Below, in pieces: positions 51,144 through 59,000 of a stretch of 64,000 nucleotides of DNA (its first letter is position 1; each line of letters starts with the position of its first letter). The translations under genes were made by a program, and so were the position numbers. The notes beneath the pieces were generated by a model. That model was not told the DNA's origin. It saw nothing but the letters and a program-made list of their open reading frames with translations, and searched no databases. This DNA is from Clostridiaceae bacterium (GTDB lineage Bacteria; Bacillota; Clostridia; Oscillospirales; Butyricicoccaceae), in assembly GCA_018383195.1 (NCBI GenBank), contig JAGZOP010000002.1, positions 1-64,000 of the forward strand, given 5' to 3'.

Positions 51144-51623
51144 TTATTGTCCGTTCAGCCTGCGGATAAAGCCCAATACAAAACACCGTGTCTCTCCATT
51201 TTTCCATACCATTTTCTGGCTGTTCCGATGGTCATTGATACGTTTTATCTCCATCCCGTCTCCATCCGCAGAAAATGGGCGAGCTCTGAAGGTTCCGCAT
51301 TGAAATTGCAAATGAGGGATGCCCTCCGCTTCTGCCGATAAAATCACCACATCTGCCGTGCCGCTCTCCAATGCTTTTACCGCTTCAGCCTCCTGTCCGA
51401 CGAATAGGCTTGCACGAAGGTTCGGATACTGCTCGCGAAATCTTTTCATTTCATTCAAAACAAATGGCACCGCATTTAAATCAGAAACCGCAACATGCAG
51501 CTGAAAATTTTCCTGCCGCACAGTATTTTCTATTTTCTCCAGCCAGATGCCTGCTTTCGATATTACGCAGTATCCCAATATCGCGGTGAATGCGAAACTA
51601 CCAAGCAGAACGAATTCTTCCAT
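51144..51623 (-). CDS. Membrane-anchored protein with LysR-substrate-domain-like part
   Basis: The 159-residue protein, with GGGGGGAG before its ATG, has one N-terminal membrane helix (about 4-24, FVLLGSFAFTAILGYCVISKAG). The soluble part contains LHVAVSDLNAVPFVLNEMKRFREQYPNLRASL and AVKALESGTADVVILSA. This layout is the first half of a type 2 periplasmic-binding/LysR effector domain, without any DNA-binding domain. The position between ktrA and kdpD in one leftward unit suggests a part in K+ sensing or transport control. I do not recognise a named family. Confidence 0.68.
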   Translation of the reverse strand: MEEFVLLGSFAFTAILGYCVISKAGIWLEKIENTVRQENFQLHVAVSDLNAVPFVLNEMKRFREQYPNLRASLFVGQEAEAVKALESGTADVVILSAEAEGIPHLQFQCGTFRARPFSADGDGMEIKRINDHRNSQKMVWKNGETRCFVLGFIRRLNGQ

Positions 51624-51659
51624 AACAGCTCCCCCCTACTCTAATAGGTCCAACCGAAC

Positions 51660-52310
51660 TTAAATGTGGAAGCACCTCTGAATATCGCGCTGCGCCCCCA
51701 TCACTAAAATTGTCCCGTCTGCGGGCAGAACGGTATCCGGCGTCATCACCGTCGTGGACAGCTTTCCATTCTGCTTGATTGCCATGATATTGATGTGATA
51801 CCGCTTTCTGATGTCCAGCTGTCCGATTGATTTCTCTGCCCATGCATTGGGGATTTCGATTTCCAAAATCGCATGATCGTCGTCCAACGGGATATAGTCT
51901 GCAATATGATCGGAGCTATACCGAATTGCAGTCCAAACCGCCATCTGTTTTTCCGGATAAACAACCTCGTCTGCACCATTGCGTAGCAAAAATTTTTCAT
52001 GAATGTCCCGCGAGGCTCTCGCGATCACTTTTTTTGCTCCCAATTCCTTCAAAAGCGATGCAGTCTCCAGTGAACTCTGAAAATTATCTCCGATCGCGAC
52101 GATGCATAGGTCAAAATTTCGCACACCAATCGAGTAAAGGAACTCCTCGCTGGTGCTGTCTCCAATCTGTGCATTGGTTACAAATGGGAGAATTTCATTG
52201 ACCTTATTTTCATCTTTGTCAATTGCCATTACCTGATGATTCAATTCATCCAATTTCATTGCAACATGCCGTCCAAATCGTCCCAATCCAATCAATAAAA
52301 CCGTTTTCAT
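51660..52310 (-). CDS. ktrA: Potassium uptake regulatory subunit KtrA/TrkA
   Basis: The 216 residues comprise an RCK N domain (VLLIGLGRFGRHVAMKLDELNHQVMAIDKD, with QIGDSTSEEFLYSIGV) that binds ATP/ADP or NAD(H). An RCK C domain follows from about 135 (ILEIEIPNAWAEKSIGQLDIRKRY), a known c-di-AMP binding site in Firmicute KtrA. It forms the cytosolic gating ring of KtrB. Starts 14 bases after ktrB ends. Confidence 0.93.
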   Translation of the reverse strand: MKTVLLIGLGRFGRHVAMKLDELNHQVMAIDKDENKVNEILPFVTNAQIGDSTSEEFLYSIGVRNFDLCIVAIGDNFQSSLETASLLKELGAKKVIARASRDIHEKFLLRNGADEVVYPEKQMAVWTAIRYSSDHIADYIPLDDDHAILEIEIPNAWAEKSIGQLDIRKRYHINIMAIKQNGKLSTTVMTPDTVLPADGTILVMGAQRDIQRCFHI

Positions 52311-52324
52311 AATTCCTCCATATT

Positions 52325-53659
52325 TTATCCAACTGTGATGTGTTCCTGCGGAAGCCGCGCAATATTCCCTGATAGGTTGGAAAGCGCTGCAAATATCAGC
52401 GTAAGACCGCCAACACGCCCAAAAAACATCAATCCAATCAAAATAATCTGCGAAATTTGTCCCAACTGCGGCGTAATCCCCAAAGAAAGCCCCACCGTTC
52501 CGATTGCTGACGCTGTTTCAAACAGGCATGTCAAAACCGGCAGTTCTTCCATTCTGCTGATTGCCAGCCCGCCGGCAAAAAACAAGACCAGATACATCAT
52601 TAAAATTGCAGAAGCCTGCGATACCGTTTCATTGGATACACGCCTGTGAAAGAAATGAGGATTTTCCCTTCGGCGAAAAACGGCAAGCCCGCTCGCCAAT
52701 AAAACAGCCAGTGTCGTCGTTTTCATTCCTCCTGCGGTCGAACCCGGAGAACCGCCGATCAGCATTAGGGCCGTCATCACAGACTGCCCGGTTTCGCTCA
52801 TTTCTGTCAAATCAGCAGTATTAAATCCCGCAGTTCTGGGCGTGACTGCCTGAAAAAAAGATAAAAGAGCCCTTTCACCGAGCGGCGCCTCTGAGAATTC
52901 AAAAAAGAAAAAATATACAGCCGGAAGCAAAATCAGCATGCCGGTTACTGTTAAAATGACCTTGCTCTGCATCCGGTACTTGCGGAAATGCACACCGTTT
53001 GTGTGAATATCCTCCCATGTCAGAAATCCGATTCCGCCGGCAACAATCAACAGCGCAATTACAATCGAAACGACCGGCTGATCTGCATAGCCTGTCAGCG
53101 AGGAAAAGGGGGATTTTATTCCCATCAGATCAAATCCTGCATTGCAAAACGCCGAAATTGAATGAAAAAGCGCATACCATGCGCCCATAAGTAAGCCAAA
53201 CTCCTGATAAAATACCGGAAAAAGCAGCAATGCGCCGAACAATTCAATCACTGCCGCTGTTTTCAAAATAAATAGTGTCAGCCGCACAATTCCTCCAACC
53301 TTTGGCGCTGCAATGGCTTCCTGCATGGTGCTTCGCTGCATCAGACCGATTCTTCTTCCCGAAAGAATTGCAAAAGCGCCGCCTACTGTGACTACGCCCA
53401 AACCGCCAATCTGAATCAGCAGGATTATCACAAATTGTCCAAACGCAGACCAATATGTCGCTGTATCATGAAGAATCAGACCCGTCACACAGACCGCCGA
53501 AGTTGAAGTAAACAACGCATCTAAAAACGGCGTATGTATTTTTTCCTGCGTTGATACCGGCAGCATGAGAATCAGGCTTCCCAGCAAAATGACCAGAAGA
53601 AATCCAAATATAATAACCTGAAAAGGTGTTCTGTTGTTTTTATGCAAAAGCTTCCACAT
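52325..53659 (-). CDS. ktrB: Potassium uptake channel subunit KtrB/TrkH
   Basis: The 444-residue membrane protein has the four-fold MPM repeats of the Trk/Ktr family. The selectivity-loop glycines are in FTSTSAVCVTGLILHD, the SAFCNAGFDLMG segment, FFQAVTPRTAGFNTADL and FETASAIGTVGLSLG, preceded by GGSPGSTAGGMKTTT. The length fits KtrB better than TrkH. It is Na+-dependent in known Ktr systems; this is not shown here. GAGG lies nine bases before the start. Confidence 0.92.
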   Translation of the reverse strand: MWKLLHKNNRTPFQVIIFGFLLVILLGSLILMLPVSTQEKIHTPFLDALFTSTSAVCVTGLILHDTATYWSAFGQFVIILLIQIGGLGVVTVGGAFAILSGRRIGLMQRSTMQEAIAAPKVGGIVRLTLFILKTAAVIELFGALLLFPVFYQEFGLLMGAWYALFHSISAFCNAGFDLMGIKSPFSSLTGYADQPVVSIVIALLIVAGGIGFLTWEDIHTNGVHFRKYRMQSKVILTVTGMLILLPAVYFFFFEFSEAPLGERALLSFFQAVTPRTAGFNTADLTEMSETGQSVMTALMLIGGSPGSTAGGMKTTTLAVLLASGLAVFRRRENPHFFHRRVSNETVSQASAILMMYLVLFFAGGLAISRMEELPVLTCLFETASAIGTVGLSLGITPQLGQISQIILIGLMFFGRVGGLTLIFAALSNLSGNIARLPQEHITVG

Positions 53660-53820
53660 AAGCGTCTACCTCTGAATGCGTCTTTATATCGGCTTTATAT
53701 CTCATTATCCACATCTCATCTAAAGGAGGTATTAATGTCTGAAAGCATATATTAAGATCGTATAAAGAAAGCGCTTTTCCATCCATTTTTCTTCTTCATA
53801 AGGAGACAGATCGTTTTCCC

Positions 53821-54009
53821 CTAACCAAACACCAACGCAACCGGCAGCATCAGTAGAATCGTAGAAATACAGACTACTGCCAATGTAACCAACGGCATCC
53901 CAACAAAAATTATAAAAAAGCCGAAACACTTATGGCGGAAAATAAATGTCTCCATTAAATCGTCCATCTTCTTTTCAAAACGGGAAAATCTTTTTATCAA
54001 AGTAATCAT
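53821..54009 (-). CDS. 62-residue two-helix membrane protein
   Basis: An AGGAGG seven bases before ATG 54009 supports translation. A basic/acidic amphipathic start (MITLIKRFSRFEKKMDDLME) is followed by two hydrophobic segments (about 31-44 and 45-61). It is the first gene upstream of ktrB and may be a small accessory subunit. No family recognised. The 160 bases between it and ktrB hold nothing I can name. Confidence 0.6.
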   Translation of the reverse strand: MITLIKRFSRFEKKMDDLMETFIFRHKCFGFFIIFVGMPLVTLAVVCISTILLMLPVALVFG

Positions 54010-54093
54010 GTAGATTCCTCCTTACGATTCCTATGATAGCCCAGACAAACTAAAACCGGGACAAAGATTCGGGCGTTCAGATTAAGAAGCAGT

Positions 54094-54132
54094 AAAAATC
54101 CCCGTTTCTCTCACAAAGCAAGAGGAACGGGG
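54094..54132 (-). terminator. Terminator of the kdpFABC operon
   Basis: CCCCGTT (54100-54106) pairs with AACGGGG (54126-54132) with further internal pairs. Leftward it is followed by AUUUUUA. It lies 24 bases after the kdpC stop and separates kdpFABC from the ktr-kdpDE unit. Confidence 0.7.
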
Positions 54133-54155
54133 CATATTGCATCGAATCAGGGTAC

Positions 54156-54830
54156 TTACTTCTGAATGTCCTTCACCACCCCCATTGCGGCGGCGATATC
54201 CAGGTTCACCCCAAGCACATTGACCGTCTGCTCACCGAAAACGCCGAGCAGCTTTTCTTCTGTGTTTTGTTCTACGATTTCCTCCAATTCCTGCTCGCTC
54301 AGACCGGAAGCCAGTGCCAGTGCGGGAATCTGAATGCGGGCGGATGCAGGGGAAATATGCGGGTCCAGTCCGGAGCCGGATGCAGTCAGCAGATCTGTGG
54401 GGATCTCCTCCCGACTGACCGCCGGATTTGCTGCAAGGAACGCTTCCATATCCGCCTCCACCCGCTCGGTCAGCGCCGGGTTGGATGGCGCATAGTTATT
54501 CGAGCCGGAAGCAATCCCGGCAAACGCACTGCCGTCATTATAATACCGCTTTCCTTCCTCATCCTGATAATAGGTATTATAGTGGTAAGCGGAAGGACGT
54601 CCTTTCATAAAATACGGCTTGGTAAAATCCTGTCCGACATGGGCGGCGCCCACCGCCTTCCCATCCGCATAAACCAAACTGCCGCCCGCCTGACGCGGGA
54701 ATACTACAGCAGAGATGCCGCTGAGCAGCACCGGAAAAACCAGCCCGCAAAGCACCAGCAGTACCAGCGTCGTCACAACAGACTGACGCATATCGTGAAA
54801 AAATATCTTTCGACCGGACGTTTCATTCAT
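54156..54830 (-). CDS. kdpC: Potassium-transporting ATPase subunit KdpC
   Basis: KdpC is the single-span catalytic chaperone of the Kdp pump. The 224 residues contain the N-terminal helix (TTLVLLVLCGLVFPVLLSGISAVVFP) and the family motifs FTKPYFMKGRPSAYHYN, ASGSNNYAPSNPAL and TASGSGLDPHISPASARIQ. The final helix is ENTEEKLLGVFGEQTVNVLGVNLDI. Confidence 0.95.
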   Translation of the reverse strand: MNETSGRKIFFHDMRQSVVTTLVLLVLCGLVFPVLLSGISAVVFPRQAGGSLVYADGKAVGAAHVGQDFTKPYFMKGRPSAYHYNTYYQDEEGKRYYNDGSAFAGIASGSNNYAPSNPALTERVEADMEAFLAANPAVSREEIPTDLLTASGSGLDPHISPASARIQIPALALASGLSEQELEEIVEQNTEEKLLGVFGEQTVNVLGVNLDIAAAMGVVKDIQK

Positions 54831-54844
54831 CCTAAAGAACCTCC

Positions 54845-56896
54845 TTACATGCCCAGCGCCATCAAAATCGGAGCGATGAGCAGGTCAATGAGCTTGATTC
54901 CCACAAACGGGGTAATCACGCCGCCCAAACCATAAATCAGCATATTCCGTGCGAGCAGCTTTCCGGCGGACATCGGACGGTACTTGACACCCTTCATCGC
55001 AAGCGGAATCAGACAGGGAATAATAAGCGCATTAAAAATCAGTGCAGAAAGAATCGCGCTGTTTTGGGTCGTCAGCCCCATAATATTCAGCACACCCAGC
55101 TGAGGAACCGCCGCCATAAACATCGCCGGAATGATTGCGAAATACTTGGCAATATCGTTGGCAATGGAAAAGGTGGTCAGGCTGCCGCGGGTAATCAGCA
55201 GCTGCTTGCCGATCTCCACCACTTCCAAAATCTTTGTGGGGTCGCTGTCTAAATCCACCATATTGGCAGCCTCTTTTGCAGCCGTCGTGCCGGAATTCAT
55301 GGCAAGCCCCACATTTGCCTGTGCCAGTGCAGGCGCATCGTTGGTGCCGTCGCCGGTCATGGCAACAATTTTCCCCTCTGCCTGCTCCTTTTTGATGACG
55401 CTGATTTTATCCTCCGGCTTGCACTCGGCGATGAATCCGTCCACGCCTGCCTCTTTTGCAATGGTGGCTGCGGTAAGCGGGTTATCACCGGTACACATAA
55501 TCGTTTTAATTCCAATGGCACGCAGGCGGGCAAACCGCTCTGCCATACCGGGTTTTACCGTATCTTTCAGATAAATCACACCTAAAATACGGTGGTTCTC
55601 GCACACAACCAGCGGCGTACCGCCCAAAGCTGAAACCTTTTCTACATAACTGTGAAGATCTGTCGGAACCTCTCCGCCCTGTAAGCGGACATACTGCTCG
55701 ATTGCATCCGAAGCACCCTTGCGCACGCTGGTCCCATCCGGCAAATCCACACCGCTCATGCGGGTCTGCGCTGTAAATTCGATGAAAGCAGCGCCCGGCA
55801 TCTCCGCACTGTCGTCTCCCTGCTTGCGCGCCAATTCCAGTGTGGATTTGCCTTCCGGTGTGTCATCGTGCAGGCTAGTCAGCGCAGCGCAGCGAATCAG
55901 TTCCCTGCGGGCAACCCCATCCACCGGCAGAAAATCAGCCGCCAGACGGTTGCCGAAAGTAATCGTACCGGTCTTATCCAAAATCATGGTATCTACATCG
56001 CCGCAGGCTTCCACCGCCTTGCCCGACATGGCAATGACATTGAAGCGCGTCACACGATCCATCCCGGCGATGCCGATGGCGGACAGCAGGCCGCCGATGG
56101 TGGTGGGGATTAGGCAAATCATCAGGGCGATCAGGGTAGATACCGGCAGCTGAACGCCGCAGTACATGCCGATAGGATACAGTGTCACAATCACAATTAG
56201 GAAAATGATGGTCAGCGAAACAAGCAGCGTATTGAGCGCAATCTCGTTCGGGGTCTTTTTGCGGGACGCGCCTTCTACCAGTGCGATCATCCGATCCAAA
56301 AAGCTGTTGCCTGGGTCGGATGTAATGCGGATTTTCAGCCAGTCGGACACCACCGTGGTGCCTCCGGTGACCGAACAGAAATCGCCGCCGCTCTCCCGCA
56401 CGACCGGAGCCGATTCGCCGGTAATAGCAGATTCATCGACCGATGCAATGCCCTCGATGACCTCTCCGTCGCCGGGAATGACCTCTCCGGCTGTCACCAT
56501 CACCACATCGCCTTTTTTCAGGTCACTGGAAGAAACAATCGTTTCTCTCCCCTCCGCATCCAAACGATGCGCTTCGGTGTCCTTCTGCGTCTTTTTCAAG
56601 CTGGCTGCCTGCGCCTTGCCGCGCCCCTCTGCAACCGATTCCGCAAAGTTGGCAAACAACACGGTCACCAGAAGAATCATGGACACGATCAGATTATAGG
56701 TACGCAGGCTGCCGTCGGTCTCGCCGAACAGACTCGGCACGATGGCGAGCAGCAGGGTGATAAAAAATCCGATCTCCACCACGAACATAACCGGATTTTT
56801 GATCATATACCGTGGATTTAACTTTTTAACTGCGCCAATCAGCGCTTGGCGCAGCATCTCCGGCGTCAGTGTTTTTTTCGTTTGTTTCTTACTCAT
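54845..56896 (-). CDS. kdpB: Potassium-transporting P-type ATPase subunit KdpB
   Basis: KdpB is the ATP-hydrolysing subunit. The 683 residues show the phosphorylated Asp307 in MILDKTGTITFGN, the TGES loop (DESAITGESAPVVRESG), KKGASDAIEQYV in the nucleotide domain, the hinge MTGDGTNDAPALAQANVG and a membrane domain with CLIPTTIGGLLSAIG. Asp307 falls at the same number as in the E. coli protein. It follows kdpA by 15 bases, with GAGGAGG before the start. Confidence 0.97.
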   Translation of the reverse strand: MSKKQTKKTLTPEMLRQALIGAVKKLNPRYMIKNPVMFVVEIGFFITLLLAIVPSLFGETDGSLRTYNLIVSMILLVTVLFANFAESVAEGRGKAQAASLKKTQKDTEAHRLDAEGRETIVSSSDLKKGDVVMVTAGEVIPGDGEVIEGIASVDESAITGESAPVVRESGGDFCSVTGGTTVVSDWLKIRITSDPGNSFLDRMIALVEGASRKKTPNEIALNTLLVSLTIIFLIVIVTLYPIGMYCGVQLPVSTLIALMICLIPTTIGGLLSAIGIAGMDRVTRFNVIAMSGKAVEACGDVDTMILDKTGTITFGNRLAADFLPVDGVARRELIRCAALTSLHDDTPEGKSTLELARKQGDDSAEMPGAAFIEFTAQTRMSGVDLPDGTSVRKGASDAIEQYVRLQGGEVPTDLHSYVEKVSALGGTPLVVCENHRILGVIYLKDTVKPGMAERFARLRAIGIKTIMCTGDNPLTAATIAKEAGVDGFIAECKPEDKISVIKKEQAEGKIVAMTGDGTNDAPALAQANVGLAMNSGTTAAKEAANMVDLDSDPTKILEVVEIGKQLLITRGSLTTFSIANDIAKYFAIIPAMFMAAVPQLGVLNIMGLTTQNSAILSALIFNALIIPCLIPLAMKGVKYRPMSAGKLLARNMLIYGLGGVITPFVGIKLIDLLIAPILMALGM

Positions 56897-56911
56897 ATCT
56901 TAAATTCCTCC

Positions 56912-58669
56912 TCAGCCCCAAAGCGTCAAATGCTCGGCAATGGGGCCCAATGCCAGCGCCGGGAAGAAGGTCAGCGCGGCGAAAATGTAAACAACAAAGA
57001 CCAAAATCACAGCAAAGCTGACTGTATTGGTTTGCAGGGTGCCGGCAGATTCATTGACGTAATTTTTCTTCATCAGCGAACCTGCGATCGCCAGCTGGAT
57101 TACGATGGGCAGATAGCGCCCCAGAAACATGACGATACCCGTGGTAATGTTCCAGAAGTATGTATTATCCGCCAGTCCCTCAAACCCGGAACCGTTGTTC
57201 GCGGCAGAGGATGCGTATTCATACAGCACCTGCGTCAAGCCGTGGAATCCGGGATTGGTGATGCCGGTCTGCCCCGCAGCCGTTGCCACAGCCAGTGCCG
57301 AAAATGCCAAAATCAGCAGCGGATGAATGATGATACCAAGCGCTGTGAGTTTCATCTCCCGTCCCTCAATCTTTTTGCCCAGATACTCGGGGGTACGTCC
57401 AACCATCAGCCCGCAGATGAACACCGCCAGAATGGCATACAGAACCATATTCATCAGACCTACGCCCTTGCCGCCAAATACGCAGTTCAGCATCATGTGC
57501 AGCAGCGGTATCATGCCGCCAAGCGGCGTCATCGTATCGTGCATATTATTCACCGTGCCGGTGGTGAAAGAGGTTGTCACTGTGGTAAAGAGCGCCGACT
57601 GCGCAACGCCGAAGCGAACCTCTTTGCCCTCCATGCTGCCCATGGACTGGCTCAGACCCGCCTCTGACAGCGCGGGATTGCCCTGCGACTCTGCCCAAAA
57701 GCAGACGCCAAGCCCCACCATAAACAGAATGCTCATTGCCAAAAAGATACTGCGACCTTCCTTGCCGAACAGCCGCGCGGTGACGCCCTCCCGCTGTGCA
57801 GGCAGCGCATCGGATGCCGCCTGATCTGCACGCTGGCGGCGGCGTTCTCCGACCATCTTACCGAAGGTGATCACACAGGCGCCGGGCAGCAGCATCATGG
57901 CGTACAACTCGATCAGGTTGGTGAGCATGGTGGGGTTTTCAATCGGCGTACTGGAGTTCGCCCCCAGAAAGCCGCCGCCATTGGTGCCGAGATGCTTGAT
58001 GATTTCAAGCGCAGCCACCGGACCCATCGCCAACGCCTGAAAAGTCCCTTCCATGGTTTCCACCACAACATTGCCGGAAAAGTTCTGCGGCACACCCTGC
58101 CAAACAAGCAGCAGACCGCCAACCAGTGAAAGCGGCAGCAGTACGCGGGTCGTGATGCGCACCAGATCGGCAAAGAAATTGCCCACATTGTCTTTCGTTT
58201 TTCCCGCCAGTCCCCGAATAAACGCCACACAGGCGGCATAGCCGCTGGCTGCGGAAACAAACATCATAAACGTGATGACCATCATCTGCGACAGGTAACT
58301 CAATCCGCTTTCGCCGGAATAGTGCTGTAAATTGGTGTTGGTCATAAAGCTGATGATGGTGTTGAACGCCAGCGTTGGCTCCATGCCTTCGATGGCATTG
58401 GGATTCAGCAGCGGGATATGCTGAATGCGAAGAATCAGATACCCTACCGCGATCATCACGCCGTTGGTGCCGATCAGCGACAGCGCATACCGTTTCCAAT
58501 CCATTCCTTTGCGGGGATTGATTCCGCTGAATTTATAAATCATGCCGTCCACCCGGTCAAACACCGGATCGGCAAATGTGTGCTTTCCTGCGGCGATATG
58601 ATACAGATACCGCCCGACCGGAATGACAAGGATCAAATAGATGATCAGTGTCAGAACCAGTTGTAACAT
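56912..58669 (-). CDS. kdpA: Potassium-transporting ATPase subunit KdpA
   Basis: KdpA is the K+-selective channel-like subunit. The 585 residues show the ten-helix layout. The selectivity-filter regions are in NTIISFMTNTNLQHYSGE, LGTNGGGFLGANSSTPIENPT, TTSFTTGTVNNMHDTM and SSAANNGSGFEGLADNTYFWN, each with the filter glycine. GMDWKRYALSLIGTNGVM marks the N-terminal part. AGGAGG precedes the start by eight bases. Confidence 0.97.
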   Translation of the reverse strand: MLQLVLTLIIYLILVIPVGRYLYHIAAGKHTFADPVFDRVDGMIYKFSGINPRKGMDWKRYALSLIGTNGVMIAVGYLILRIQHIPLLNPNAIEGMEPTLAFNTIISFMTNTNLQHYSGESGLSYLSQMMVITFMMFVSAASGYAACVAFIRGLAGKTKDNVGNFFADLVRITTRVLLPLSLVGGLLLVWQGVPQNFSGNVVVETMEGTFQALAMGPVAALEIIKHLGTNGGGFLGANSSTPIENPTMLTNLIELYAMMLLPGACVITFGKMVGERRRQRADQAASDALPAQREGVTARLFGKEGRSIFLAMSILFMVGLGVCFWAESQGNPALSEAGLSQSMGSMEGKEVRFGVAQSALFTTVTTSFTTGTVNNMHDTMTPLGGMIPLLHMMLNCVFGGKGVGLMNMVLYAILAVFICGLMVGRTPEYLGKKIEGREMKLTALGIIIHPLLILAFSALAVATAAGQTGITNPGFHGLTQVLYEYASSAANNGSGFEGLADNTYFWNITTGIVMFLGRYLPIVIQLAIAGSLMKKNYVNESAGTLQTNTVSFAVILVFVVYIFAALTFFPALALGPIAEHLTLWG

Positions 58670-58694
58670 TGCAAACTCCTCCTAAACAGTTTCC

Positions 58695-58772
58695 TTAAAA
58701 GCGCTCCGGATGCGCCAACGCATATATGAGATATGCACCCAGCAGCACCACAACGCCCGCCAATAAAATCAT
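58695..58772 (-). CDS. kdpF: Potassium-transporting ATPase subunit KdpF
   Basis: A 25-residue membrane peptide on the minus strand starts MILLAGVVVLLGAYLIYAL and ends with the AHPERF tail characteristic of KdpF (usual end LLHPEKF). AGGAGTG lies about nine bases before its ATG. It sits 26 bases before kdpA, as expected for the lipid-like stabilising subunit of the pump. Confidence 0.9.
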   Translation of the reverse strand: MILLAGVVVLLGAYLIYALAHPERF

Positions 58773-58793
58773 GATGTTTCACTCCTATTCCTG

Positions 58794-58898
58794 TTATTCC
58801 TGCGCATCGACTTGCCTCTGGCACCATTGAACCAGCATCCAGACAAGTAAAAAACCGATCAGCAGCGTTCCTGCCATCAGCGCGTCTATCATTTTCAT
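58794..58898 (-). CDS. 34-residue single-span membrane peptide upstream of kdpF
   Basis: On the minus strand, after AAAGGAG, a frame encodes MKMIDALMAGTLLIG then a hydrophobic run to LVWMLVQWCQ and a charged RQVDAQE tail. The third codon (58892) is also ATG and is better spaced from the ribosome site. The peptide resembles KdpF in size and topology but not in sequence. Small extra kdp genes are, as I recall, described for some clostridia. A stabilising role in the Kdp complex is inferred. Confidence 0.6.
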   Translation of the reverse strand: MKMIDALMAGTLLIGFLLVWMLVQWCQRQVDAQE

Positions 58899-58948
58899 TC
58901 TCCTTTCACAAACCTTTCTATATGGTTTATTTGTGTTCCTAGCATACC

Positions 58949-58981
58949 GCACTTCGTGATAAATTCGGATTAAGGAAGTGC
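58949..58981. repeat. Inverted repeat between truncated kdpD and the kdp structural genes
   Basis: GCACTTC (58949-58955) and GAAGTGC (58975-58981) form a perfect 7-base inverted repeat with a 19-base loop, directly before the small kdp genes. No U-run follows, so it may be an operator or an mRNA stem. Confidence 0.35.
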
Positions 58982-59000
58982 AAACGGCATTAAAATCAAA

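Noticed and set aside
53735..53755. Six-codon frame (MSESIY) on the plus strand with a perfect AAAGGAGG
   Set aside because: It is too short to support, opposite to all neighbouring genes and without a promoter. The ribosome-site match is probably chance.
53660..54155. A c-di-AMP or K+-responsive riboswitch before the ktr genes
   Set aside because: No ordered conserved blocks of the ydaO-type aptamer could be recognised in this spacer or in 58899-59000. Only short hairpins are visible.
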